In this document: positions 57,004-64,000 of the stretch, in pieces
How positions within the stretch are numbered: position 1 is the first letter of the stretch
Layout of the letters: each line of letters opens with the position of its first letter
Assembly: GCA_964617875.1 (NCBI GenBank)
Contig: CAZUAI010000009.1
Coordinates: 1 to 64,000, forward strand
DNA length: 64,000 nucleotides
Direction: 5' to 3'
DNA from: CAZMVY01 sp964617875
GTDB lineage: Bacteria; Planctomycetota; Phycisphaerae; UBA1845; PWPN01
Position numbers and translations under genes: made by a program
The notes under the pieces: generated by a model
What the model was told of the DNA's origin: nothing
The model's input: the letters and a program-made list of their open reading frames with translations, nothing else
Database searches by the model: none

Positions 57004-57799
57004 CCGATGGTTCCTGCGCGCTGCGCCGGCCGAGGCGCCGCACGCGGTACAGGGCCAGCCGCCGTCGCAGCGAGGCGATGCCGTCCGTCGGGCGCACGTC
57101 TTTGGGGCACGCGTCGATGCAGCGGAAGACCGTATCGCAGCCCCAGACGCCGTCGGCGTGGTCCACCTCGGTCAGGGCGGCGGCCGGCCGGGCGTCGCGG
57201 CTGTCGTTGACGAAGCGGGCCAGCTTGGCCAGCGCCGCCGGCCCGAGATACTCCGGCTGCCGCTTGAGGACGGGGCACGCCCCGTAGCAGCATCCGCACA
57301 GGATGCAGTTGGCGTACTGTTCGATCCGCCCGGCCTCTTGCGGGCTCTGAAGGCATTCGCAGGCCGCGGGCTCCGCCGTGCTCTTGCCGGAGCCGCCGTC
57401 CCCGGCGTGCAGCCACGGGCGAATGCGTCGATACTTGTCCCAGAACGGCGTCATATCCACGACCAGATCGCGGATGACGTCCAGGTTCGGCAAAGGCTCG
57501 AGGATCACTTCGTTGGTCGGCAGTTGCCACAACTGGGTACGGCAGGCGAGCCCGCAGTAGCCGTTGATCGTCATCGCGCAGGAGCCGCACACCGCCCCGC
57601 GGCAGGAGAAGCGAAACGCCAGCGACGAATCCTGCGTCTGCTGGATGAGGAACAGCGCGGACAGCACCGTCGTGCCCGGCGTCACATCCAGCTCGAAGCG
57701 GTCGAAACGCGGGGCCGCGCCGCCCTCCGCATCGTAGCGGAAGACGCGGAAGTCGAACCGCCGCACACGGGGCTCAGTATGTTCGCTCTTTTGGCTCAT
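56984..57799 (-). CDS. sdhB: succinate dehydrogenase/fumarate reductase iron-sulfur subunit
   Basis: Passes electrons from the flavin to quinone; 271 aa, a little longer than usual. 2Fe-2S motif CRGAVCGSC...YCGLAC, 4Fe-4S motif CILCGCCYGACPVL, third cluster ligands in CDTVFRCIDACPKDV. An insert with GDGGSGKSTAEPAACECL between the domains is unusual. It overlaps sdhA by 26 nt and the Rieske gene by 20 nt, so all are one transcription unit. Confidence 0.93.
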   Translation of the reverse strand: MSQKSEHTEPRVRRFDFRVFRYDAEGGAAPRFDRFELDVTPGTTVLSALFLIQQTQDSSLAFRFSCRGAVCGSCAMTINGYCGLACRTQLWQLPTNEVILEPLPNLDVIRDLVVDMTPFWDKYRRIRPWLHAGDGGSGKSTAEPAACECLQSPQEAGRIEQYANCILCGCCYGACPVLKRQPEYLGPAALAKLARFVNDSRDARPAAALTEVDHADGVWGCDTVFRCIDACPKDVRPTDGIASLRRRLALYRVRRLGRRSAQEPSDASHET

Positions 57800-59468
57800 A
57801 CTTCGTAATCGTGACCGGCTTGTCGGTCAGAACGAGGCCGTCGGCGCCGCGATGCGCCACCGTATGCCGCAGCCAGTTCGCATCGTCCCGGCGCGGGTAA
57901 TCGGTCCGGGCGTGGCTCCCGCGGCTTTCCGTCCGGCGCAACGCCCCGGCGGCGATGATCTCCGCGAGGTCGATCATCCCCATCAGGTCGAGGGCGTCGA
58001 CGAGTTCCTGGTTGCACCGGCGCGACGGGTTTCCCACGCGCAGATCGGCCGCTTCGCCGCGGATCCGCTGAGTCGCCTCAACGGCCTCGCGGAGATCGTT
58101 CTCGTTCCGGAAGATGCCGACCTTGTCGCTCATGATCCTGCCGAGGCGGCCGCGCAGCGGGTACGAACGGACACCGCCGCCGGCCAGCAGCCCACGGATG
58201 CGATCTTCCTCGGCCGCCAGGGCATCGCGGAGGACCGACGCCGAGTCGCCCCCCGCCCCGCCGCCCGCGGCATACGCGCCGGCGTGCCTGCCCGCCTCGC
58301 GGCCGAAGACGATCGCCTCCAGCAGCGAGTTCCCGCCGAGGCGGTTCGCCCCGTGGACGCTGACGCACGCGCACTCACCCGCGGCGAAGAAGCCCTGCGC
58401 CTCGCTCGCACCCGTGGCGTCCACGTCGATGCCGCCCATCGAGTAATGCTGCGCCGGGACGACCGGAATCGGCTCTTCGATCGGGTCCACGCCCTCGAAG
58501 TCGATCGCAAGTTCGCGGATGCCGGGCAGCCGCTGCTTGATCGTCCGCGCCCCGAGGTGCCGAAGGTCGAGGTGAAGATACGCGTCGTCGAAGCCCCGGC
58601 CCTCCAGGATCTCCGTCGTCATCGACCGGGCGACGATGTCCCGCGGAGCCAGTTCCATCGCCTTCGGGGCGTACCGCTCCATGAACCGCTCGCCGTTGCG
58701 GTTGAGCAGGTAGCCGCCCTCGCCGCGCGCGCCCTCGGTGATGAGGATGCCCGTCGTTGCCAGCCCGGTGGGGTGGAACTGGACGAACTCGAGATCCTTG
58801 ATCCCCACGCCGGCCGCATACGCCAGCGCAATGCCGCTGCCCGTGTTGATCAGGGCGTTGGTGCTCCGGGCATAGACGCGCCCGTAGCCGCCCGTTGCGA
58901 ACAGGACGGCCCGCGCGGCAAATGCCTCCAGCCGGCCCGTCACGAAGTCCATCGCGATCACGCCGCAGGCCCGGCCGTCACGCACAACGAGTCTCGTGAC
59001 GAGCCACTCCTCGTGGACCCGCAGCCCCAGCGAGACCGCCCGCTCATACAGCGCGTGCAGCAGCGCGAGCCCGGTCCGGTCGGCCGCGAAACACGTGCGG
59101 TTGTAGCCCGCGCCGCCGAAGGGACGCTGGGCGATCCGGCCGTCGCCGAATCGCGAGAACGGCGTGCCCCACTTCTCCATCTCGCGGACGACCTGCGGGC
59201 CGGCCTCGCACATGAGGTACGCGGCGTCCTGGTCCGCGAGATAGTCGGAACCCTTGACCGTATCGAACGTGTGCAGGTCGGGGCTGTCGTCGCGGGCCTC
59301 GGGGTGGTTGCGCAGAGCCGCGTTGATGCCGCCCTGGGCCGCGAGCGAGTGGCTGCGGAGCGGGTGGACGCGGCTGATCAGACCGACGTCCAGCGACGAG
59401 CACGTCTCGACGGCGGCGCGAAGCCCCGCGAGGCCGCCGCCCACGATGAGCAGGTCGTGCTCGATCAA
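57774..59468 (-). CDS. sdhA: succinate dehydrogenase/fumarate reductase flavoprotein subunit
   Basis: Oxidises succinate to fumarate (or the reverse); 564 aa. FAD fold LLIVGGGLAGLRAA, covalent FAD His in RSHSLAAQGGINAAL, catalytic region FVQFHPTGLATTGILITEGARGEGG with the catalytic Arg in ELAPRDIVARS, and QHYSMGGIDVD. The C-terminal helical domain is normal. It overlaps sdhC by ATGA. Direction of the reaction cannot be told from sequence. Confidence 0.95.
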   Translation of the reverse strand: MIEHDLLIVGGGLAGLRAAVETCSSLDVGLISRVHPLRSHSLAAQGGINAALRNHPEARDDSPDLHTFDTVKGSDYLADQDAAYLMCEAGPQVVREMEKWGTPFSRFGDGRIAQRPFGGAGYNRTCFAADRTGLALLHALYERAVSLGLRVHEEWLVTRLVVRDGRACGVIAMDFVTGRLEAFAARAVLFATGGYGRVYARSTNALINTGSGIALAYAAGVGIKDLEFVQFHPTGLATTGILITEGARGEGGYLLNRNGERFMERYAPKAMELAPRDIVARSMTTEILEGRGFDDAYLHLDLRHLGARTIKQRLPGIRELAIDFEGVDPIEEPIPVVPAQHYSMGGIDVDATGASEAQGFFAAGECACVSVHGANRLGGNSLLEAIVFGREAGRHAGAYAAGGGAGGDSASVLRDALAAEEDRIRGLLAGGGVRSYPLRGRLGRIMSDKVGIFRNENDLREAVEATQRIRGEAADLRVGNPSRRCNQELVDALDLMGMIDLAEIIAAGALRRTESRGSHARTDYPRRDDANWLRHTVAHRGADGLVLTDKPVTITKYEPKERTY

Positions 59469-59794
59469 CGGCCGCCTCCGACGGTTCCGCCCACGTTGAA
59501 CACCAGGACCGCCACGACCGAAACCGCCAGGGCCGCCAGGGTCGCGCCCCAGAAGAGGGCCTTCTCGCGACGGAACCCCAGGTCATAGGCGATCGTCCGC
59601 AGGCCGTAGAAGCTGTGGAAGCAGAAGCAGAAGATCAGCAGCACATCCATGGCCGGCAGAATGTGCAGGCGGCCGAGCCCGTCCTGGACGGCGGCTCCCC
59701 ACCGTCCGTGGTTGGCGTAACCGGTGATGATTTTGAGCCCGATGAGGAAGATCAGGACGACGCCGGTCACCCGATGCACAATCCAGACCAACAT
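59465..59794 (-). CDS. sdhC: succinate dehydrogenase membrane anchor, cytochrome b556-like
   Basis: Small anchor of 109 aa with three membrane helices (about 2-22, 42-65, 82-103). HRVTGVVLIF near the N-terminus matches the SdhC HRxTG signature, and FHSFYGLRTIAYD the second-helix heme/quinone region. Only one anchor gene is present; a separate SdhD is not seen, as in some single-anchor or homodimeric types. GAGG seven nt before ATG 59794 favours it over a GTG at 59803. First gene of the sdhC-A-B-Rieske-cytochrome b unit. Confidence 0.85.
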   Translation of the reverse strand: MLVWIVHRVTGVVLIFLIGLKIITGYANHGRWGAAVQDGLGRLHILPAMDVLLIFCFCFHSFYGLRTIAYDLGFRREKALFWGATLAALAVSVVAVLVFNVGGTVGGGR

Positions 59795-60044
59795 GCGGAG
59801 CACCTCGAGAGCCGCTGATCGACGACTCAGGTTTCCGAACCGACCGGCCAGGCCCGAAGGTCCAATGCGCCCATCCGGGCAGCTCGCGTTTCAATCCGGT
59901 CGCTCAACGGGGCATCATAACATGGGGCGTCGCCATCGCGAAACGCACCGGTGGGCGCCGGAAACTCCGCCCGGCGGAGTCGGCTGCGGAGCAATGTCGG
60001 CGCGGGCGATGCGCCCCTTCGTTGGTGCTTGCGCCGCGGATTGG

Positions 60045-60067
60045 TTGCCGGCTTTCGCGGAGATGAC
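60045..60067 (-). repeat. dispersed palindromic repeat, family A copy 2
   Basis: Minus strand GTCATCTCCGCGAAAGCCGG plus CAA, near-identical to 8007-8028. Both copies stand in intergenic DNA close to gene starts. Confidence 0.45.
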
Positions 60068-60143
60068 GGATCAACGAACTCACGAAAGAGTGAACGACGG
60101 AAGGAGCAATTGGCAGTCCAACGCCGCCGTCACGATACCGCGG

Positions 60144-60173
60144 TTGGACCGCGCAGGGCCGCGGGGGTACGAT
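60144..60173 (+). promoter_or_regulatory. candidate promoter of the glmM-like gene, leaderless geometry
   Basis: TTGGAC (60144-60149), 18 nt, TACGAT (60168-60173), with the ATG beginning 8 nt after the -10. Initiation at the A of ATG is expected; no Shine-Dalgarno sequence is present. Confidence 0.5.
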
Positions 60174-60180
60174 TCCGGCC

Positions 60181-61542
60181 ATGAGCCTCATGATCAGTAT
60201 CTCCGGCGTTCGCGGGGTCATCGGGCAGACGATGACGCCGCAGTTGGCGGCCGACATGGCATGCGCGTACGGGACGATGCTCGCGGGGCAGACCGTGGTC
60301 GTCGCACGGGACTCGCGGCCCAGCGGGCTGATGGTGCAGAACGCGGTCGTCAGCGGGCTGATCGCGACCGGCTGCCGTGTGATCGATCTGGGCATCGTCA
60401 GCACGCCCGGCGCGGCGCTGATGATCCGGCGGCTGCGGGCGGCCGGCGGGATCGTCATCACAGCAAGCCACAACCCGGTGATCTGGAACGGGATCAAGTT
60501 TCTGACCGATGAGGGTCTCGCCCCCCCGGCCGACCGCGCGAAACAGATCATCGGCTGTTACGAGAGCAAGGCGTTCCGCTTCGCCGATGTCGATGGCCTG
60601 CACAAGGTAAACACCGACGCCTCCACGACCGACATCCACGTCGGCGCGACGCTCGGCATCGTGGACGCCGAGGCGATCCGCCGGCGGCGGTTCAACGTCG
60701 TGCTCGACAGTGTCAACGGCGCCGGCGGACGGGAGGGCCGGGCGCTGCTCGAGCACCTCGGCTGCGACCTGCTCCACGTGAACCCGGACCCCAGCGGGCG
60801 GTTCGCCCACCCGCCGGAGCCCCTGCGGGAGAACCTGACGCAGCTCTGCGAGGCGGTGACGGCCGAGCGGGCCGCCGTCGGCTTCGCTCAGGACCCGGAC
60901 GCGGACCGGCTTGCCATCGTCGATGAGACGGGGCGGTACATCGGCGAGGAGTACACGGTGTCGCTCGCCGCCCGGCACTATTTCGCCAGGCACCCCGGAC
61001 CGGCCGCCGTGAACCTGAGCACCTCGCGCATGATCGACGACCTGGCGGCGGCGGCCGGCGGGCCGTGCGTCGTCCACCGGGCGCCGGTCGGCGAGGCGAA
61101 CGTCGTCGAGGCGATGAAGAAGCATCACTGCGTGTTCGGCGGCGAGGGCAACGGCGGCGTCATCGATCCGCGCGTCGTGCCCGTGCGCGACAGCCTCGTC
61201 GGCATGGCCGTCGTGCTCGAACTGATGGCAACCACGGGCAGGAAGCTCAGCGAACTGGTGGACGAGATCCCGCGGTACACGATGATCAAGCAGAAATTCG
61301 AGTGCCCGCGCGAGCGCGTACAGCGGATGCTCGCGGCCGTGCGCGAGACGTTCGCCAACGAACGGATCAACGACGCCGACGGCGTGCGGATCGACTGGCC
61401 GGACGGGTGGGTCCACATCCGCGGCTCGAACACGGAGCCGATCTACCGCGTGATCGCCGAAGCGAAGACCGAAGCGCGGGCAAACGAACTGATCGCGATG
61501 GTGAGGCAGGTGGCGGACCGCGTGGAGGCCCGCGTGCCATGA
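60181..61542 (+). CDS. glmM: phosphoglucosamine mutase-like phosphohexomutase
   Basis: Cytoplasmic alpha-D-phosphohexomutase, 453 aa, probably converting glucosamine-6-phosphate to glucosamine-1-phosphate for peptidoglycan, LPS and UDP-sugar synthesis. Active-site Ser96 in TASHNP, metal loop DPDADR (about 239-244), sugar-binding GEGNGG and phosphate-binding RGSNTEP near the C-terminus. It begins SISGVRG, typical for the phosphoglucosamine/phosphomannomutase branch also found in archaea; the exact sugar is therefore not certain. The stop overlaps the sulfatase start (ATGA). An ATG at 60190 is a second possible start. Confidence 0.85.
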   Translation: MSLMISISGVRGVIGQTMTPQLAADMACAYGTMLAGQTVVVARDSRPSGLMVQNAVVSGLIATGCRVIDLGIVSTPGAALMIRRLRAAGGIVITASHNPVIWNGIKFLTDEGLAPPADRAKQIIGCYESKAFRFADVDGLHKVNTDASTTDIHVGATLGIVDAEAIRRRRFNVVLDSVNGAGGREGRALLEHLGCDLLHVNPDPSGRFAHPPEPLRENLTQLCEAVTAERAAVGFAQDPDADRLAIVDETGRYIGEEYTVSLAARHYFARHPGPAAVNLSTSRMIDDLAAAAGGPCVVHRAPVGEANVVEAMKKHHCVFGGEGNGGVIDPRVVPVRDSLVGMAVVLELMATTGRKLSELVDEIPRYTMIKQKFECPRERVQRMLAAVRETFANERINDADGVRIDWPDGWVHIRGSNTEPIYRVIAEAKTEARANELIAMVRQVADRVEARVP

Positions 61543-63005
61543 GAACCCTTGCAGCACTGATCGGCGTGGCGGTAGCCGTATCATCCGCCGTCGCCGCGAA
61601 TCGGCCGAACGTCCTGTTCATCGCCGTGGACGATCTGAACGACTGGATCGGCCCGGTCGGCGGCCACCCGCAGGTACGGACGCCGGCCCTCGACCGCCTC
61701 GCACGCGGCGGCACCGTATTCATCAACGCCCACTGCCAGGCGCCGCTGTGCAACCCGTCGCGGACGAGCCTGCTCACGGGGCTGCGACCGTCCACAACCG
61801 GCATCTACGCCCTCGAGCCGTGGTTCCGCACGGTCGAGCGGTTCAAAGACGCCGTCACGCTGCCGCAATACCTCGCCGCGAACGGTTACCGCACGCTCGC
61901 GACGGGCAAGGTTTACCACGACGGCTACCCGCCGCCGGAGGGCCGCCGCGACGGAACCGAGTTCGGCGTCTGGGGCTACCCCGGCAACCACGGACCGCAT
62001 CCCAGGAAGACGTTCGTGGAGACGCCGGGCAAGCTGCGGCTCGTTGACTGGGGCGTCTATCCCGAGCGCGACGAGGAGCAGGAAGACTGGAAAGTCGCCG
62101 ACTGGGCGATCGCACAACTCAGAACGCTGCCCAAGGACCGGCCCTTCCTGCTCTGCGTCGGGCTGCGGAAGCCTCATGTGCCCTGTTACGCGACGCAGAA
62201 GTGGTTCGATCTGTATCCGCTCGATTCGCTGAAGCTGCCGCCGGTCAGGGACGACGACGGCGACGACCTTCCGCGTGCCGCCGCCTACCAGCACTGGAAC
62301 CTGCCCGAGCCGCGGCTCGACTGGCTGCGAAGCCACGACCAGTGGCGGAACCTCGTGCGGAGCTACCTGGCATGCGTAAGCTTCATGGACAGCCAGGTCG
62401 GCCGCCTGCTGGAAGCATTGCAGGCCGCGGGCCTCGCCGACAATACGATCGTGGTCCTGTGGGGCGACAACGGCTGGCACATCGGCGAGAAGGGCATGAC
62501 CGGCAAGACGACGCTCTGGGACCGCTCGACGCGTGTGCCGCTGATTTTCGCCGGCCCCGGCGTGACCGCGGGCGGCCGGTGCGAACGGCCGGCGGAGTTG
62601 CTGGACATCTACCCGACGCTCGTCGAGCTGTGCGGCCTGCCCGCCCGACCGGGCGTCGAGGGCCACAGCCTCGTACCGCAGCTCAAGGACGCCGCCGCGC
62701 CACGGTCCTGGCCGGCCGTCACGACGCACGGGCCGAACAACCACGGCATCCGCACCGAGCGGTGGCGATACATCCGCTACGCCGACGGCTCGGAAGAGCT
62801 GTACGACATGAAGAACGACCCGAACGAGTGGACGAACCTCGCGGGCGACGCGGCCCGGGCGGACACGAAGCGGGAGCTGTCGCAATGGCTGCCCAAGGTC
62901 AACGCACCGCCCGTGGCCGGCAGCAAGACGCGCCTGATCGAATGGAAAGACGGCAAGCCCTGGTGGGAAGGCGAGCCGATCCACGACACACCCGCGACAA
63001 AGTAG
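61539..63005 (+). CDS. exported type I sulfatase, iduronate-2-sulfatase-like
   Basis: Removes sulfate esters from a glycan; 488 aa. A signal peptide (LAALIGVAVAVSSAVAA) precedes the metal-site NVLFIAVDDLNDW (Asp31, Asp32) and the formylglycine motif CNPSRTSLLTG (Cys71, Arg75), so it needs a formylglycine-generating enzyme. GLRKPHVP, LWGDNGWHIGEKG and WDRSTRVPL are typical of the IDS-like branch. It is translationally coupled to glmM by an ATGA overlap, an odd pairing of a cytoplasmic mutase with an exported enzyme. Planctomycetes carry many such sulfatases for sulfated polysaccharides. Confidence 0.9.
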   Translation: MRTLAALIGVAVAVSSAVAANRPNVLFIAVDDLNDWIGPVGGHPQVRTPALDRLARGGTVFINAHCQAPLCNPSRTSLLTGLRPSTTGIYALEPWFRTVERFKDAVTLPQYLAANGYRTLATGKVYHDGYPPPEGRRDGTEFGVWGYPGNHGPHPRKTFVETPGKLRLVDWGVYPERDEEQEDWKVADWAIAQLRTLPKDRPFLLCVGLRKPHVPCYATQKWFDLYPLDSLKLPPVRDDDGDDLPRAAAYQHWNLPEPRLDWLRSHDQWRNLVRSYLACVSFMDSQVGRLLEALQAAGLADNTIVVLWGDNGWHIGEKGMTGKTTLWDRSTRVPLIFAGPGVTAGGRCERPAELLDIYPTLVELCGLPARPGVEGHSLVPQLKDAAAPRSWPAVTTHGPNNHGIRTERWRYIRYADGSEELYDMKNDPNEWTNLAGDAARADTKRELSQWLPKVNAPPVAGSKTRLIEWKDGKPWWEGEPIHDTPATK

Positions 63006-63171
63006 GCCGCGACGCTTACGGCAAAGACCCGGCGGGACGGAAGTACGCGTCGCGGGCGCCCCTTCACCGCATGAGCGGCGGAGGCGCGAATCTGCAGGGC
63101 ATTCTCTATCGCTCCCGGATCGCCCTCGCGAGCATGCCGGAATGCGGTAGAATCGTACGTGGGTGGGCCGA

Positions 63172-64000
63172 ATGACAAACGCGGGATCTGGAACCCCCGA
63201 CCCGTCGCCGTCATGGCGACGCTGCCGGCCGGCGCTGGTCGTGTTTCTGCTCGCCGTGACCGCCGGGCTGCCGTCGCTGCGCGGCGGGTTCTTTGGCGGA
63301 GATGATCGCGATCTCATCCTCAACTTCGGCCTCATCAACCACCCCTCCCTCGAACACGCCTGGCAGTTGCTCACCGTCAAGGCGCATCGGTTCCTCTACC
63401 AGCCGGTACCGCTGCTGACCTTCGCGGGCGAATTCAAGCTGCTCGGCTGGCTGGGGCTCAGCCCCCTGCCCGAGGCGGCCAACTCGGGCGCATGGTTGCT
63501 CCACCTGACCAACGTGCTGATTCACACCACCAACGCTTTGCTGGTCTGGCGGCTGATCCGGCGGCTCCATGAGGACCGGCGCGTCGCGTTCGTCGCCGCC
63601 GTGCTGTTCGCGGTGCATCCGCTCGCCGTCGAGGCAACGGCATGGCTCAACGGGCGGATGACATCCCTGTCGGCGATGTTCTGTCTGGCGGCGTTGAACA
63701 CCATGGAGGCGTGGGCCCGTGCCGGCGTTTCGGGGCCGGGGTCGCCGGGGCAAGCGCGCGATCCCGAACCCCCGGACCCCGGATCCCGACCCCCGACCCC
63801 AAAGCCCGAGATGCGGCGCCGCACACTGCTCCCGGTGCTCGTCATCCTCTTCGTCATGCTCGCGATGACCAGCAAGGTGCAGGTCGGGCTGCCGGCGCTG
63901 ATGCTTGTGCTGCCGCTGGCGCGTCGCCGGTGGCCGAGCCGCCCGTGGTGGGCCCTCTGGGCGGTGTGCGCGGCGATCACCGTCGGCTTCGCGGCGCTGA
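63172..64000 (+). CDS. polytopic TMTC/PMT-like glycosyltransferase, N-terminal part (runs off window)
   Basis: The frame is open from ATG 63172 to the window end (276 residues visible). A membrane helix (ALVVFLLAVTAGLPSL) precedes GGDDRDLI, an acidic motif after the first helix as in GT-C enzymes. Then come YQPVPLLTF, LLHLTNVLIHTTNALLVWRL and AAVLFAVHPLAVEATAWLNGR, text typical of TMTC-like proteins that usually end in TPR repeats. A Pro-rich insert (about 190-212) separates two membrane segments. The C-terminus is missing, so TPRs cannot be checked. Confidence 0.7.
   Translation, partial: MTNAGSGTPDPSPSWRRCRPALVVFLLAVTAGLPSLRGGFFGGDDRDLILNFGLINHPSLEHAWQLLTVKAHRFLYQPVPLLTFAGEFKLLGWLGLSPLPEAANSGAWLLHLTNVLIHTTNALLVWRLIRRLHEDRRVAFVAAVLFAVHPLAVEATAWLNGRMTSLSAMFCLAALNTMEAWARAGVSGPGSPGQARDPEPPDPGSRPPTPKPEMRRRTLLPVLVILFVMLAMTSKVQVGLPALMLVLPLARRRWPSRPWWALWAVCAAITVGFAAL

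Larger units (their letters stand above)
59795..60180. other. 386-nt divergent intergenic region
   Basis: Between sdhC (minus) and the GlmM-like gene (plus). It contains repeat family A copy 2 (60045-60067), a short dyad around ACTCCGC/GCGGAGT near 59965-59981 and the glmM promoter candidate. No gene seen. Confidence 0.55.

Overview
The window is a GC-rich bacterial chromosome segment, most like a planctomycete (Planctomycetota, probably Phycisphaerae or a relative). The signs are two pseudopilin-like proteins with the FTLIELLVVVAIIALL leader, dockerin-like repeats of the DGDVDLxDF...CFNGPN type, a periplasmic formylglycine sulfatase, a MoxR/DUF58/BatA/VWA operon and an LptD-type outer-membrane protein. 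The phylum is inferred from gene content, not from a marker gene. No CRISPR array, insertion sequence, integrase, phage module or rRNA was seen. There is one tRNA, Arg(ACG).

Layout: 1-1884 holds a single-chain fusion of the type VI-like sheath proteins TssB and TssC. 2468-5416 is an LptD-like protein, followed convergently by a GAF/receiver regulator whose DHp-like segment lacks its histidine. 8183-14858 is a carbohydrate and surface block: a dockerin-tailed GH10-like hydrolase, a divergent pseudopilin and a clan-A glycosidase. 15264-32578 is a phosphate island. On the minus strand lie two tandem Pst cassettes, pstS-C-A-B-phoU and pstS-C-A-B-B-phoU. On the plus strand lie a pseudopilin and a PstS-like protein carrying dockerin-like repeats. 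phoB-phoR closes the block. 32804-45670 holds a 1476-residue six-hairpin glycosidase, a lone receiver, a 1716-residue hybrid kinase, the tRNA, a Tat-exported TIM-barrel protein and a diguanylate cyclase. 46079-52920 is the MoxR/DUF58/BatA/VWA operon. 53288-59794 holds pyruvate kinase and, convergent to it, an operon joining succinate dehydrogenase (sdhC-A-B) to a Rieske protein and cytochrome b. 60181-64000 holds a GlmM-like mutase, a sulfatase and the start of a polytopic TMTC-like glycosyltransferase.

The phosphate island is the most interesting part. Both pstS genes and phoB are preceded by hexamers spaced 11 bp apart (GTTAAG-N5-GCTAAG on the plus strand, or a variant), which look like a PhoB box. 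The two adjacent PstB proteins of one cassette carry complementary defects: one has lost the LSGGQ signature, the other the Q-loop Gln and the switch His. This is what is expected of a heterodimer with one degenerate and one consensus ATP site. The large dockerin-bearing protein beside the second cassette keeps PstS-like SGT signatures, suggesting a surface phosphate-capture or sensing component. Three genes without a Shine-Dalgarno sequence (pyk, glmM, phoB) have -10-like hexamers 7-8 nt before the ATG, consistent with leaderless transcripts.
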